From IMG/VR virus record IMGVR_UViG_3300025030_000074, positions 19,084 through 83,083 of that record: a stretch of 64,000 bases of DNA; one strand, 5' to 3'. Under the pieces are notes generated by a model. That model was not told the DNA's origin. It ran no database searches and saw nothing but the letters and a program-made list of their open reading frames with translations. Positions within the stretch are counted from its first letter, which is position 1; each line of letters opens with the position of its first letter. The position numbers were made by a program, and so were the translations under genes. Shown one piece after another: positions 32,560 through 42,000 of this stretch. The DNA comes from a virus.

Positions 32560-33591
32560 ATGGACTTCAAAAACATACGATATCCTCCAGAAGACTATTT
32601 TCTTACTGCTAAAAATATCTTAAAAAGAATTACGGAATATGATATATTCAGATACTACACAAAAAGTGACTTTGAAATAGGAAAACCTTTCTCAAGTCCT
32701 TTAAGAGAGGACAAAAATCCATCTTTTTCAATTTATTCTAATAGAAGAAACAAGTTAATGTTTAAAGATTTTGGAACAGGAACTTATGGAGATTGCTTTA
32801 GATTTGTTCAAAAAATGTATAATGTAGACTTTAAAGAATCCTTAAGAATAATAAGTTGCGACTTTAATTTAAATATGGGTAAGTTATCAAAGGAAGAAAT
32901 AAAATCAGTAATACCATTGATAGGACTGAAACCTATAATCAAACGAAAGTCTATATTAGAAATTGTATCACAGTCTTTTACACATACAGATTTTATGTAT
33001 TGGAAACAATATGGAATATCTATAAATACCTTACTGAAATTTAGAGTAAACTCTTGTAAGCAGGTTCTTGTAAACGGAAATCCTATTGCCTTTTATAGAA
33101 AGAATAATCCAATATATTCTTATACTCTTTCCAGCGGATATAAAGTATATAGACCTTTTTCAAAAAAATATAAGTGGTTTTCATCAAAAACAGATTCCAG
33201 ATTTGATCACGATATCCAAGGTATGAAAGAACTTCCTAAAGAAGGGGAACTTTTGGTGATTACCAAATCCCTTAAAGACGTTATGGTATTAGATACTTTT
33301 AAAATACCAGCCATAGCACCTCATTCTGAAATTTACTTAATAGAGATAGAAAATATGGAATCTCTAAAAAAACGATTCAAAAGAATTGCTGTCTTATACG
33401 ATATAGATAAGACAGGTTACATTTTTTCGGAAATGCTATGCGATATGTACGATTTAGAAAGAATTTTTATAACAGATGAATATTGTATATTTAACAAGAC
33501 TGGAAAAGAGATAAAAGATATTTCCGATTATAGAAAAGAAAATGGAACAAAAAAAACGAAAGAATTATTGAATAAAATATTATGTTTTTAG
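32560..33591 (+). CDS. DNA primase, DnaG-like
   Basis: 343 residues. The N-terminal part has SPLREDKNPSFSIY and MFKDFGTGTYGDCFRFV, the usual fold of phage primases after the zinc finger; the zinc-binding Cys/His set itself is absent. The TOPRIM-like domain shows LVITKSLKDVMVL and VLYDIDKTGY with the metal-binding Asp residues. It would make primers for the family A polymerase. Overlaps the next gene by 10 bases. Confidence 0.88.
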   Translation: MDFKNIRYPPEDYFLTAKNILKRITEYDIFRYYTKSDFEIGKPFSSPLREDKNPSFSIYSNRRNKLMFKDFGTGTYGDCFRFVQKMYNVDFKESLRIISCDFNLNMGKLSKEEIKSVIPLIGLKPIIKRKSILEIVSQSFTHTDFMYWKQYGISINTLLKFRVNSCKQVLVNGNPIAFYRKNNPIYSYTLSSGYKVYRPFSKKYKWFSSKTDSRFDHDIQGMKELPKEGELLVITKSLKDVMVLDTFKIPAIAPHSEIYLIEIENMESLKKRFKRIAVLYDIDKTGYIFSEMLCDMYDLERIFITDEYCIFNKTGKEIKDISDYRKENGTKKTKELLNKILCF

Positions 33592-33812
33592 ATGAATGTA
33601 CAGATAAAGAGATAAAAGATGCAGCAATGAGGTTGTTCAATTCAAACGAAGAACATCATGAATGCTGGGTAGAAGAACCAGAGGTTAACAGACAATTAGG
33701 AGTAGTTATTCTTTCTGTTACAGAAAGTAAAGAGGGTCCTATTTGGGAAGAAGTTATAAGTTTTGAAGATGTTAGCCCCTTTATAAAGATAGATGAAAAA
33801 GATTATGAGTGA
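33582..33812 (+). CDS. hypothetical acidic protein
   Basis: 76 residues, acidic, predicted alpha then beta. No family recognised. Overlaps both the primase and the RusA-like gene. Confidence 0.55.
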   Translation: MFLDECTDKEIKDAAMRLFNSNEEHHECWVEEPEVNRQLGVVILSVTESKEGPIWEEVISFEDVSPFIKIDEKDYE

Positions 33813-34371
33813 TGATATAGTAATAGAAATTCCTGAATTCATTACCCATGTAGTTTTATCCAAAAATAGAAGAATAAAATACAAAACCGATAAGAAGGGA
33901 AAACTAGTTATAGCTAATCCAAGAACTGCGGGAAAAGAAAGAAAATGGAAGATTAATGGACAGTCTCTGTACTCAGGAATGAATCATTACTTACGTTCAA
34001 AAGTCATAAAGGAAATAAAGAAGTACCTATATGAATATATAAGACCTATTCCCGTAATAAATGAATTTCCTATATGCATAGAATTAATAATCTACGATAC
34101 AGAGGGGGTTTTTAACAAAAAAGGAATCCTTGTAAGCAGTTGGGATTTAGGAAACAAAGAGTTTATATGGATGAAATGCTTTGAAGATGCTTTATGTGGA
34201 AACGTAGATTTTCATTTAGAAGGAGACAAATATGTTCCTCAAAAAGATAAGTATCCAGCGAAGATTAAAGATGACTCCATAGAATTTATATCAAGAAGAG
34301 TTTGTTCTTTTATAAAAGTAGCAGATTCAAAAGACAGAAAATTAGTTTTTAAAATTAATAAAACAGAATAA
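33793..34371 (+). CDS. possible RusA-like Holliday junction resolvase
   Basis: 192 residues. A basic beta-rich N-terminal half is followed by FEDALCG and a later IKDDSIEF, reminiscent of the D..K...DALNG...DD..I layout of RusA, whose paired Asp bind Mg. The match is loose and the usual first Asp-Asn is not clear. An ATG at 33805 is an alternative start. Position among recombination genes fits. Confidence 0.5.
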   Translation: MKKIMSDDIVIEIPEFITHVVLSKNRRIKYKTDKKGKLVIANPRTAGKERKWKINGQSLYSGMNHYLRSKVIKEIKKYLYEYIRPIPVINEFPICIELIIYDTEGVFNKKGILVSSWDLGNKEFIWMKCFEDALCGNVDFHLEGDKYVPQKDKYPAKIKDDSIEFISRRVCSFIKVADSKDRKLVFKINKTE

Positions 34372-34781
34372 TGATAAACAGAAATTATAAAGTAAAGGAT
34401 TTAGTAGGAAAAAATGTTAGAATAATTGATAATAGAGCAGGTCATGGAATTCCTTTAGGAACTGTATTTCAAATTTATAAAACTTCTATACCCAATCCAG
34501 AAAGTTTTATCACAGATTCTACTCAACTTTATGCTCCTACTAACATTTCTCTGTGTTATTTTAGGTTATCGGAAGTTGAATTTGCAGAAGATACCATAGC
34601 AAGTATTAAAAAAAGTATATCAGAATTAACAGATAAACTTAAATTTATGGAAGAATCCCATATAGAAACTTTTGATGAAAAAAAATATAAAATCTACAAA
34701 TTGACAAAAATAATGGAAGATAAAAAATTAAGTAGAGAAGATAAGAGTAATGCAATATACGATTTTACGGAATCTTTATGA
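34371..34781 (+). CDS. hypothetical protein with barrel-like start and coiled-coil tail
   Basis: 136 residues: an SH3-like first half (VGKNVRIIDNRAG ... GTVFQIYKT) and a helical second half with heptads (IKKSISELTDKLKFMEE). No family recognised. Overlaps both neighbours. Confidence 0.55.
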   Translation: MINRNYKVKDLVGKNVRIIDNRAGHGIPLGTVFQIYKTSIPNPESFITDSTQLYAPTNISLCYFRLSEVEFAEDTIASIKKSISELTDKLKFMEESHIETFDEKKYKIYKLTKIMEDKKLSREDKSNAIYDFTESL

Positions 34782-35878
34782 AAAGTATAGAAAAAGAAAT
34801 AGAAAAAGAACCTAAAGAAAACTATTACGACATAAAAGCAGTAAGCAGCACTTCTCTTGGATGGTTTGAAAGAAGTCCAAAACTTTACAAACGATTAACA
34901 GATGGAGAAAGAGAAAAAACAATTTCTTCTTACATGAAACTAGGAACTGCTATTCACTCTGCAATCCTAACTCCAGAAAAATTTAGAGAAAATTATATAA
35001 GAGTACGTGACAAGATAACAGGAAAAATGGGAATCTATGTGGAGGCTTTTGTTGATGTATTAGTTTCTGGGGTTTCAGAAGAAGCTGCCCATGAAATAGC
35101 ATATATGAAGGCAGAATACAAACTTCCTCCGGAAACTGTTATGAAATCTTTTGATACAGAAGAGATAAAATCCTATGTTAGATTCCTTTACAACAACGCA
35201 GGTAAAACGTTTCTTAATGAAGAAGAATGGAAAACTGTTGAAACTTGTAAGGAATCTGTGTTAAAACATAAAGAAGTATCCAGAATTTTTGATACATCAA
35301 ATTTAGAATTAGAATCATATACAGAACAAGAAATATATTGGAAAGAACCAGAAAGTTCCTTAGATTTAAAATCTAAAATAGACAGAATAGTAGTAGATAA
35401 TGATAAACAAGTCATATATCTAATTGACATAAAAAGTACCTCAAAAGATGTACATATTCACAATAGAACTCCTGCTTTTATTTCTGCCATAAAGCAGTTA
35501 TCCTTTTATAGAGATGCTGTTGGTCAATGGTTTTGGAAACTTCATAACATGGACGCTTTTATAGACTATAAACTTCCCAACAGAAATAAAGTAGGTTATA
35601 GTATAATACCATATATCATAACAGTTCAAACAACAGAAGATTTTGAAACTGTAATATATCAAATTGATAATGAAATTTTAGATATAGCTAAAGAAGGAGG
35701 AATAATAAATAGTCCTTCTTCAGAGCTCTTTTCTAAAATAAGAGGATTTATGGATATTTTGAAGGATATTGAGTGGCATAAGAAAAATAATTTGTGGGAA
35801 TATCCAAGATACTACTATGATAATGATGGTATAGTACGTTGTAATGCAAGAGAAAACAGAATTAAAGGACGTAAATGA
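34778..35878 (+). CDS. PD-(D/E)XK exonuclease, RecB/Exo VIII-like
   Basis: 366 residues. SSTSLGWFERSPKLY and LGTAIHSAIL are the N-terminal landmarks of phage RecB-like nucleases; KIDRIV with Asp, then IYLIDIKSTS supply D...DxK, and QLSFYRDAV is the QxxxY motif. With Sak4 and the SSB-like protein it forms a recombination set, the nuclease making single strands. Confidence 0.88.
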   Translation: MKSIEKEIEKEPKENYYDIKAVSSTSLGWFERSPKLYKRLTDGEREKTISSYMKLGTAIHSAILTPEKFRENYIRVRDKITGKMGIYVEAFVDVLVSGVSEEAAHEIAYMKAEYKLPPETVMKSFDTEEIKSYVRFLYNNAGKTFLNEEEWKTVETCKESVLKHKEVSRIFDTSNLELESYTEQEIYWKEPESSLDLKSKIDRIVVDNDKQVIYLIDIKSTSKDVHIHNRTPAFISAIKQLSFYRDAVGQWFWKLHNMDAFIDYKLPNRNKVGYSIIPYIITVQTTEDFETVIYQIDNEILDIAKEGGIINSPSSELFSKIRGFMDILKDIEWHKKNNLWEYPRYYYDNDGIVRCNARENRIKGRK

Positions 35879-36422
35879 AGAAGTTAAAGTAAAAGAAAAA
35901 CCAAAGAGAAAGAAGACAAAAGCAACTTCTTTTATACTTCCTATGTTGGGAAAATCCATATACTTTTTTAACTCTTATCTTCTTAACTGTTATGTAGGAG
36001 ATAAGGAACTTATAGAAAAGTATCCGAATCATATCTTCGTCTTATTAAAGATTGAAGATAAAGAGGAATATAGGACGATAAAAAAGGAAATGGAAAGTTT
36101 GAAAACCTTTATTGAAAGTTACAATCCTATGGAAAATAAAACAGAGATGTTTATATTTTCTATACCAAAGATATACAAAAAGGATTATGAACTTTTTTTA
36201 AGGGGAAAATATTCAGAATTTTCCAACAAATTAAAAGAAGAGGTTATGGTATTAAATAAAGTAAATAAAGACAGCGTAATTTATGCTGCATTTACTAGAG
36301 CGACTTGGCTTAGGAAAAATTGGGAAGATCAATTAAACTGTAAGATTCCATATTATCAAGAAGTCTTGTCAATTCCTAACCTTAAAAATGAGATTTATAA
36401 TAACAAAAACTTTATATTTTAA
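35844..36422 (+). CDS. hypothetical protein
   Basis: 192 residues with a Lys-rich start and a helical body. No recognised motif. Overlaps the nuclease gene by 35 bases; an inverted repeat follows its stop. Confidence 0.55.
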   Translation: MQEKTELKDVNEEVKVKEKPKRKKTKATSFILPMLGKSIYFFNSYLLNCYVGDKELIEKYPNHIFVLLKIEDKEEYRTIKKEMESLKTFIESYNPMENKTEMFIFSIPKIYKKDYELFLRGKYSEFSNKLKEEVMVLNKVNKDSVIYAAFTRATWLRKNWEDQLNCKIPYYQEVLSIPNLKNEIYNNKNFIF

Positions 36423-36423
36423 C

Positions 36424-36453
36424 AAGGAAGGGGTATTATATTGCCCCTTCCTT
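36424..36453 (+). terminator. inverted repeat, probable terminator
   Basis: AAGGAAGGGG (36424-36433) and CCCCTTCCTT (36444-36453) form a perfect 10-bp stem directly after the stop. Only a weak T-run follows (AATTTAT), so it may also act as an RNA-stabilising hairpin. Confidence 0.65.
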
Positions 36454-36460
36454 AATTTAT

Positions 36461-36934
36461 ATGAAAACAAAAAATAAATACGTATTTTATGATGGTCAAC
36501 AAATACTTATTCCAAATAAAAAAAGTATAGGAAAACCAATAGGAGAATCTAAGATTATAAAGAATGCAGTAGGAAGAGGAAATAATTTTTTATATTTATA
36601 TATTGATGATAAACACACAGGTAAACCAAAATATTTTCTTTCAAACTTATGCAATATAGATTTTCAAATAACTAGATCAATGAATACTTTTAAAGAAATA
36701 GTTGAAGAAGAGATAGCAGATGAATTTTCAAAAGAAGATTTAACGCCTCTTAGTGTAATTGAGAATCCTTTACCTTATGTATTAAATGAGGATACAGAAC
36801 CCAGAATTAGTACTAGTTCTACCGGACATTCCAATGGTTATACTATTAGTTCCGACTGGTTTGATAGAACAGTAGAAACATTAAGGGCATCCACATCAAC
36901 ACAAATAAATCAAAATGAAAATACAAATAGGTGA
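36461..36934 (+). CDS. hypothetical protein, paralog of the next
   Basis: 157 residues. GQQILIPNKKSIGKPIGES...NAVGRGNNFLYLY shares its layout with the next protein (GDKIEIPNRKSKGVSISKC...RAINMEQPYLYV), a small beta domain; the tail is acidic then Ser/Thr-rich. Function unknown. Confidence 0.55.
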   Translation: MKTKNKYVFYDGQQILIPNKKSIGKPIGESKIIKNAVGRGNNFLYLYIDDKHTGKPKYFLSNLCNIDFQITRSMNTFKEIVEEEIADEFSKEDLTPLSVIENPLPYVLNEDTEPRISTSSTGHSNGYTISSDWFDRTVETLRASTSTQINQNENTNR

Positions 36935-37190
36935 TAAAATAGAAATCCCCAATAGAAAATCGAAGGGAGTTTCTATATCAAAATGTGGAGCAATAAAAAG
37001 GGCTATAAATATGGAACAACCTTATTTATATGTAATTAAAATTTTACCTGAAAATTTATTAGTATTAAATGATGTTAACTTTCCCGATAAGAAAAAAGAT
37101 TTAAAGGGGTCATATTTTTTAATGAATGAAGTCAAAAAATGGAAAAAGAAAAGAGTTAAAAAGCCACAAAAGAGAACAAGAAGAACTTGA
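36915..37190 (+). CDS. hypothetical protein, paralog of the previous
   Basis: 91 residues consisting of the same beta domain as the upstream gene and a very basic tail (KKWKKKRVKKPQKRTRR), which suggests nucleic-acid contact. Overlaps the upstream gene by 20 bases. Confidence 0.55.
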   Translation: MKIQIGDKIEIPNRKSKGVSISKCGAIKRAINMEQPYLYVIKILPENLLVLNDVNFPDKKKDLKGSYFLMNEVKKWKKKRVKKPQKRTRRT

Positions 37191-37281
37191 AGAATATTTA
37201 TTAAGCAAATTAAGAAGTAAAGCTGTCGCCACCCATTGGAAAAATGGAAGAGAATCTAAAAATGATTTATGCATAAAATAG
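37126..37281 (+). CDS. possible 51-residue basic protein
   Basis: A frame overlapping the previous gene by 65 bases and the next by 13; basic and helical (KREQEELEEYLLSKLR, then THWKNGRESKNDL). It is the only frame covering 37191-37268. Weak support. Confidence 0.35.
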   Translation: MKSKNGKRKELKSHKREQEELEEYLLSKLRSKAVATHWKNGRESKNDLCIK

Positions 37282-37850
37282 GGGATTTAATAATAGCTGT
37301 AGAAAGTTATAGTGTTGTAAAACCTGGAGAAATAGGACGAATAGTAGATATGACATTACCTACTTCTAATATAAGTTCAATGTTCGTTGTACAGTTTAAC
37401 AATCATATTGGTAATTTGTACTTTTCCACTTTAGATTTTACTAAAAAGATAAAGGATATTGTCCTCAATACTTCTGAAATATCTGATCAGATTAAGACAA
37501 CAGGTTTTCTAAAAAATATAACCTCTATAAACCTTATTGTTGAATACGACAATGACTTTTACCTTTATAAACAGATGGGTCAATTTTTTAATACCTATTA
37601 TGAAAATTTAATTTGTCAAAAGTTAGGACAAGTTAGTTGGTATCCTATAAAAATAGACGAAATAAAAAGATTCATATACTTAGATAACAATGAAGATAAA
37701 AAACTCTTTAAATCCTTTAAAGTAGGAGATTACGCTTATTATGAAGGAAATAAGGCTACAATTATGAACTTAATAGGAAAAAAGGCTTCTATATTACTTG
37801 ATGGATCTGTTAACATGATAATAATAGAAAGAAAATATCTTAAATCGTAG
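37269..37850 (+). CDS. SH3/KOW-like barrel protein
   Basis: 193 residues. The start IGDLIIAVESYSVVKPGEIGRIVDM and the end FKVGDYAYYEGNKATIMNLIGKKASILLDG (read in parts) are two small barrels, the second with the NLIGKK text of the proteins at 20418 and 22902. The middle is Tyr/Phe-rich. Role unknown. Confidence 0.55.
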   Translation: MHKIGDLIIAVESYSVVKPGEIGRIVDMTLPTSNISSMFVVQFNNHIGNLYFSTLDFTKKIKDIVLNTSEISDQIKTTGFLKNITSINLIVEYDNDFYLYKQMGQFFNTYYENLICQKLGQVSWYPIKIDEIKRFIYLDNNEDKKLFKSFKVGDYAYYEGNKATIMNLIGKKASILLDGSVNMIIIERKYLKS

Positions 37851-37891
37851 TTATTAACTAACATATTTATTAACAATTAAAACTTAAAATT

Positions 37892-37975
37892 ATAACAAAA
37901 AGACTTGAAGCATTTTTAACAGAGGAAGATAGATTAGTATTGACTTTACAAGAAATAGAGGACTGGACACAATGA
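37892..37975 (+). CDS. possible 27-residue peptide without ATG
   Basis: The frame TKRLEAFLTEEDRLVLTL to TGA follows a normal gene leader (AATTAAAACTTAAAATT), but the expected ATG reads ATA (or ATT just before). Its TGA overlaps the next ATG as in real gene pairs. Possibly a gene with a mutated or non-standard start. Confidence 0.3.
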   Translation: MTKRLEAFLTEEDRLVLTLQEIEDWTQ

Positions 37976-38043
37976 ATATAAACAATTTAAAACCTAATAG
38001 TCCGCAGGAAAACCATAAAATATGGTTCACTGCGGACACTTAG
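37972..38043 (+). pseudogene. N-terminal fragment of the next metallophosphatase, out of frame
   Basis: 23 codons ending KIWFTADT then TAG. WFTADTH is the normal start of this metallophosphatase family (motif I, DxH); the rest of the protein continues in another frame from about 38033 as HLAHYWHKN. One base (or four) is missing for a continuous gene. Confidence 0.65.
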
Positions 38044-38591
38044 CGCACTACTGGCATAAAAATATAGCAGGTCCAAAAGTAAGTGTTTGGAAAGATGGAT
38101 ATAGAGGCTTTGAAGATGAAGTAGAGATGTCTCATCATATAGTAAAAGTCTTTAATCAAACTATGAAAGAGGAAGATATCCTTTACCATCTTGGAGATTG
38201 GTCTTTTGGCGGAATTCAAAATATTTGGAACTTTAGAAAACAATTAAGAATTAAAACAATTCACCTTATTTTAGGTAACCATGATCAACATATAAAAGGA
38301 AACAAAATACTTCCAGAGATAATTATTCCAGCAAGAAGTATATTTACATCTGTTCAAAATGCATTAGATATTGTTATTGATAAACGGGAAATATTTATGA
38401 ATCATTATCCCTATGTAACATGGCCACATAAAGATAAAGATGCCATAATGTTATGCGGGCACATACATGGAAAGATGAATAAAGAAAACATCGGTAGTGG
38501 GAGACTTGATGTGGGAATAGATTCAGCAAAACTTATACTAGGAGAATATAGACCTTTCTCTTTAGAAGAAGTTATTAAACTAACACATTAA
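38022..38591 (+). CDS. calcineurin-like metallophosphatase, frame broken at motif I
   Basis: 189 residues in this frame. YHLGDWSFG (motif II), LILGNHDQH (motif III), NHYPYV (motif IV) and LCGHIHGK (motif V) are complete. Motif I (ADTH) is split by a frameshift at about 38035-38042, so as written the enzyme lacks its first metal ligands; the ATG at 38022 is probably not the original start. Unlike the intron-bearing homolog at 14359 the GNHD codons are uninterrupted. Could be a sequencing error, a true mutation or a programmed shift. Confidence 0.8.
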   Translation: MVHCGHLAHYWHKNIAGPKVSVWKDGYRGFEDEVEMSHHIVKVFNQTMKEEDILYHLGDWSFGGIQNIWNFRKQLRIKTIHLILGNHDQHIKGNKILPEIIIPARSIFTSVQNALDIVIDKREIFMNHYPYVTWPHKDKDAIMLCGHIHGKMNKENIGSGRLDVGIDSAKLILGEYRPFSLEEVIKLTH

Positions 38592-38593
38592 CT

Positions 38594-38869
38594 ATGAAAG
38601 CAATACTTGAATTTGATTTAGATAATCCAGATGAAGAAATGGCGCATAAAAGAGCTTGTAAAGCTCTTGATATGGCTTGTGTATTATTTGAGATAGAGCA
38701 TAATTTAAAGAAAAAATGTGAATACAAAGTAGAAGAAAATAGAAGAGAAACTGGTGAAACATTACAAGTTCCAATGCTTAATCCCTCTGATGGAATAGAT
38801 TTAGTTTTTAATGAAATAAGAAATCTCTTTGAAGAGAATAATATTAACTTAGAAGAAATAATTAACTAA
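38594..38869 (+). CDS. hypothetical protein
   Basis: 91 residues, acidic, helical (DEEMAHKRACKALDMACVLFEIE). Reads like small phage proteins of unknown role that follow the metallophosphatase in related genomes. Last gene of the rightward block. Confidence 0.6.
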   Translation: MKAILEFDLDNPDEEMAHKRACKALDMACVLFEIEHNLKKKCEYKVEENRRETGETLQVPMLNPSDGIDLVFNEIRNLFEENNINLEEIIN

Positions 38870-38998
38870 ATAATAAAGCAACAACAAGTAACTAAACTAA
38901 TAACCTTAAGCGCCATCGTGGGAAAGCTGAGGTGACATACGTAGGTCTTCCTGTTTAAAAAGAGAAGAAGAAATTGAGGAAAGTTGTTGCTTTATTAT
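38870..38998. ncRNA. inverted-repeat-bounded element at the meeting point of the two gene blocks
   Basis: ATAATAAAGCAACAAC (38870-38885) and GTTGTTGCTTTATTAT (38983-38998) are a perfect 16-bp inverted repeat. The 97 bases between contain CCA-TCG-TGG, a near-palindrome GACATACGTAGGTC and a stem CCT..AGC/GCT.AGG. It lies between convergent genes, so it may be a two-way terminator, an RNA made from either side, or a site for DNA processing. Confidence 0.6.
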
Positions 38999-39035
38999 AA
39001 TCTAAATCTAAATAAACTGTAAAAACAATAGATTT

Positions 39036-42000
39036 CTATAATATTCTACTAAAAGCTTTCAGCGCCTCATCCGGATCTTTAATTGCCTTCAACTTAACCC
39101 ATATTGGAATCATCTCTTGGGCTCTTGCTTTGAGCTTATTGTATCCCTTTGGCCACTTTCCAGTATTTCTTTGAAATTCCTCCCCCGGATGAGCAAATTG
39201 GACTAAAAGTTTTCCTGCAGAATTAATAATCCCCTGGGTGGCTACTGGACTTTTAATTATCTTAAAAGTTTCATAAGGATTAAACCAGAATGATAATTCT
39301 GCTGCAAGACGCCTTGATTGATATCTTATAAATTTATAAGACCAATTCTTTTTATCGTCATCATCATCTCCAGACATTAATAAATATGTAGACCATGCAA
39401 GGATTATGACAGCAGTGTCCACTACAGTAGCTAGAATCGCTTTTCTTTCTGTAGGAGTCATAACTGTCCATCTCATATCGATCTCTTGTTGTATCCTAAA
39501 TAGATTATTCCAATGATACTTGACAAATCTAGCAGAAATAGGATAATGTCCCTCTTCCCATCTAGCAGATTCCTGGTTAAACGTTCTTTTTAACCAACGT
39601 CTTCCCCACCTTCTATTAAAACCCGGCATAATCCAAGATCTAAACAGCATAATAGGTCGTATAAGAGTATATCTGTTTGCTACGGGCCTATCAAAAGCAT
39701 TTCTTATACCTTCTATTTGAGTTCTGGTAGCATGAATACGATTTCTCAAATCCTGTAAGTCTTTTATTCTTATAGTATAACCCTCTCTTGGACTGTGTTC
39801 AAAATAGGCAATGTTTTTATCAAGTTTAATTCTTCCTTTACTATCGGTAGCATGAAGAGCTTCCCAGAGAGTTTTATCCTTTCCAGCATCATTCTTAAAT
39901 ACCCTTCCATCTTTATTATATACCTTAAAGGTTTTTAATACCGCTATCATAAAAGTAACAGCTAAATCATGGTCGGTTCCAGATTGTATAAATAATGCTC
40001 CGGGAGTCCTTCTTACAAAACTTGCAGTCTTAAGATTTTTAAAATCTTGTTCAGTATGTCTCGCAGGATCAATCATTTGAACAATTTGTCCTATTATAGT
40101 TTCAGGAACAGCTTTTCCCATATCAGAGAAAAAGTTATGCATATTAGCAAAATAGGCTACCTCTGCCTCCGCTAAAGTAGTAGGAGTGGCAAATTCCTTT
40201 CCAAAAGTCTCTGTCCACGCATGCATTTTACCCCTAACCAAGTCAGTTGTAGCTTGAAAAATATTACCACCTAGCATCAAAGCAGATGTATAACTTAATG
40301 CTAAATCTACCCATTTATCTACTTTAGTTCTGGTTTCTCTAGTTCTTCCATAAAAATTAGATTCAATAAATGCTTTAAAATGTTTCTGTATATTAGACTC
40401 TTCATGCTTACTCTTAAGCTCTTTTCTCTCTAAACCAAATACCTTAGCCGCTCTTTCAAATATATTTCCTTCCTTGGGAAATCGCCTTGCTTCCATAGTA
40501 TCTCTCATAGAATCAACAATATCTGCAAATCCAGCTTTATGTTTATATTCTATTGCTGCACCAACATACCTTCCTATTGAACCAAATAAATCATAGGAGA
40601 CATCTTTTGCATCTATATCAAAATTATAGTAGATAGGGATAAGGTTATCGTCACCAGATGCCATAGGACCATATATCATCTCATCTCTTTCGGTTTTTTG
40701 AATAGTTTCATTATACCATTCTTTAACCATGGCTATAGGACCTTCAGTAAACAGTTTAGCTCGTGAAGTTTTATAGATAGCGGGTAAACTAAATCCTCTT
40801 CTAGCATCTTCTGAATACACCTCTTGATGTTCAAGATACAAATTAGTGATATAATCAAGGTATTCTCTTTCAGGAGCACTTAAGGACTCAAATCTCTTAT
40901 TACTGTATTTTTTGCTATCAGGTTCAGTAAGAAAGTTCTTAGCAATATATTCTATTCCTTCATATTCTATCTTAAACTTGCTTGCCAAATCATATACTTC
41001 TCCCGTAGCTTGCCTACCATTACGTTCCATCCATAGTTTAAATCCAAGAGTATCCGCTCCTCCAAATTCCTTTTTCTTTGCATCAAGAACTTCTTTCCAA
41101 TCCTTTCGTAATATAGTATTTTTTTCATACCATTGAGCCGCTTTCATCTTACGTTTTCTTGTAGAACCAATATTCTCAATCGAACTATACATGTTTTGTT
41201 CGGCTTTATTGAATTTTGTCCAATCTAAAGCAGAAAGAAGCGAAGGTCTTACTTTAGGTTCATATTTACCCTCTTTCTCGTTCCATTGATAATCTACTAC
41301 TTCATCTATTAAACTTCCATAAATAGCCTCAGGAGTTTGGTCTCTGAATTTCTTCATAGAGGATATAAACTTCTTAGTCTTTTCTTGAAGGTCGGCTATA
41401 ACAGGTACTTTCTCATCTGTAGCTTCATAAAGCATCTTCTTCATACTTTTAGCAAAAGCAGCGAACACAACATCATCTGATCCAATAGCTTCATCAAGAT
41501 AGAGCATTGCAGAAGTCTCATCTCTATCAGCAATAACAAATTGTTCGGTAAACTTTTCAAGATCTAATTTCTCATCTTCAGTTTTAGCGCTTCTATTTAA
41601 TTCTTCATGAGGAACCTCTTCCCATAGTATTTTTGCCTGAAGAGGAATACCTTCTTCAAGATAGGATTTCTTTAGCTTGGGATAGGTGGCATTTATATAA
41701 TCTAATGCGGCTAATATGTCCTCTTTCAAGTCTTCTTTCTTCATATTTCCCAATCTGATCTGCTTATCTATAAAAGACCCAAGTTCGGGAAATACATCTT
41801 CATAATGCTTTAGAAAGCTTCTAATATCTCTTAGTTTTCCTATCTTTGCTCTACCATTTAAGGTTGTACTATTTACTGTTTCATTAAATCTGTCCACAGT
41901 TTTCTTGGTATCTTCAAACGCTTTTTCTATAAATGCACCCATTCCTTCAAAATCCTCTATATCTTTAAGAGTCTCTAAAAGCTGTCCATACTTTTCTGAA

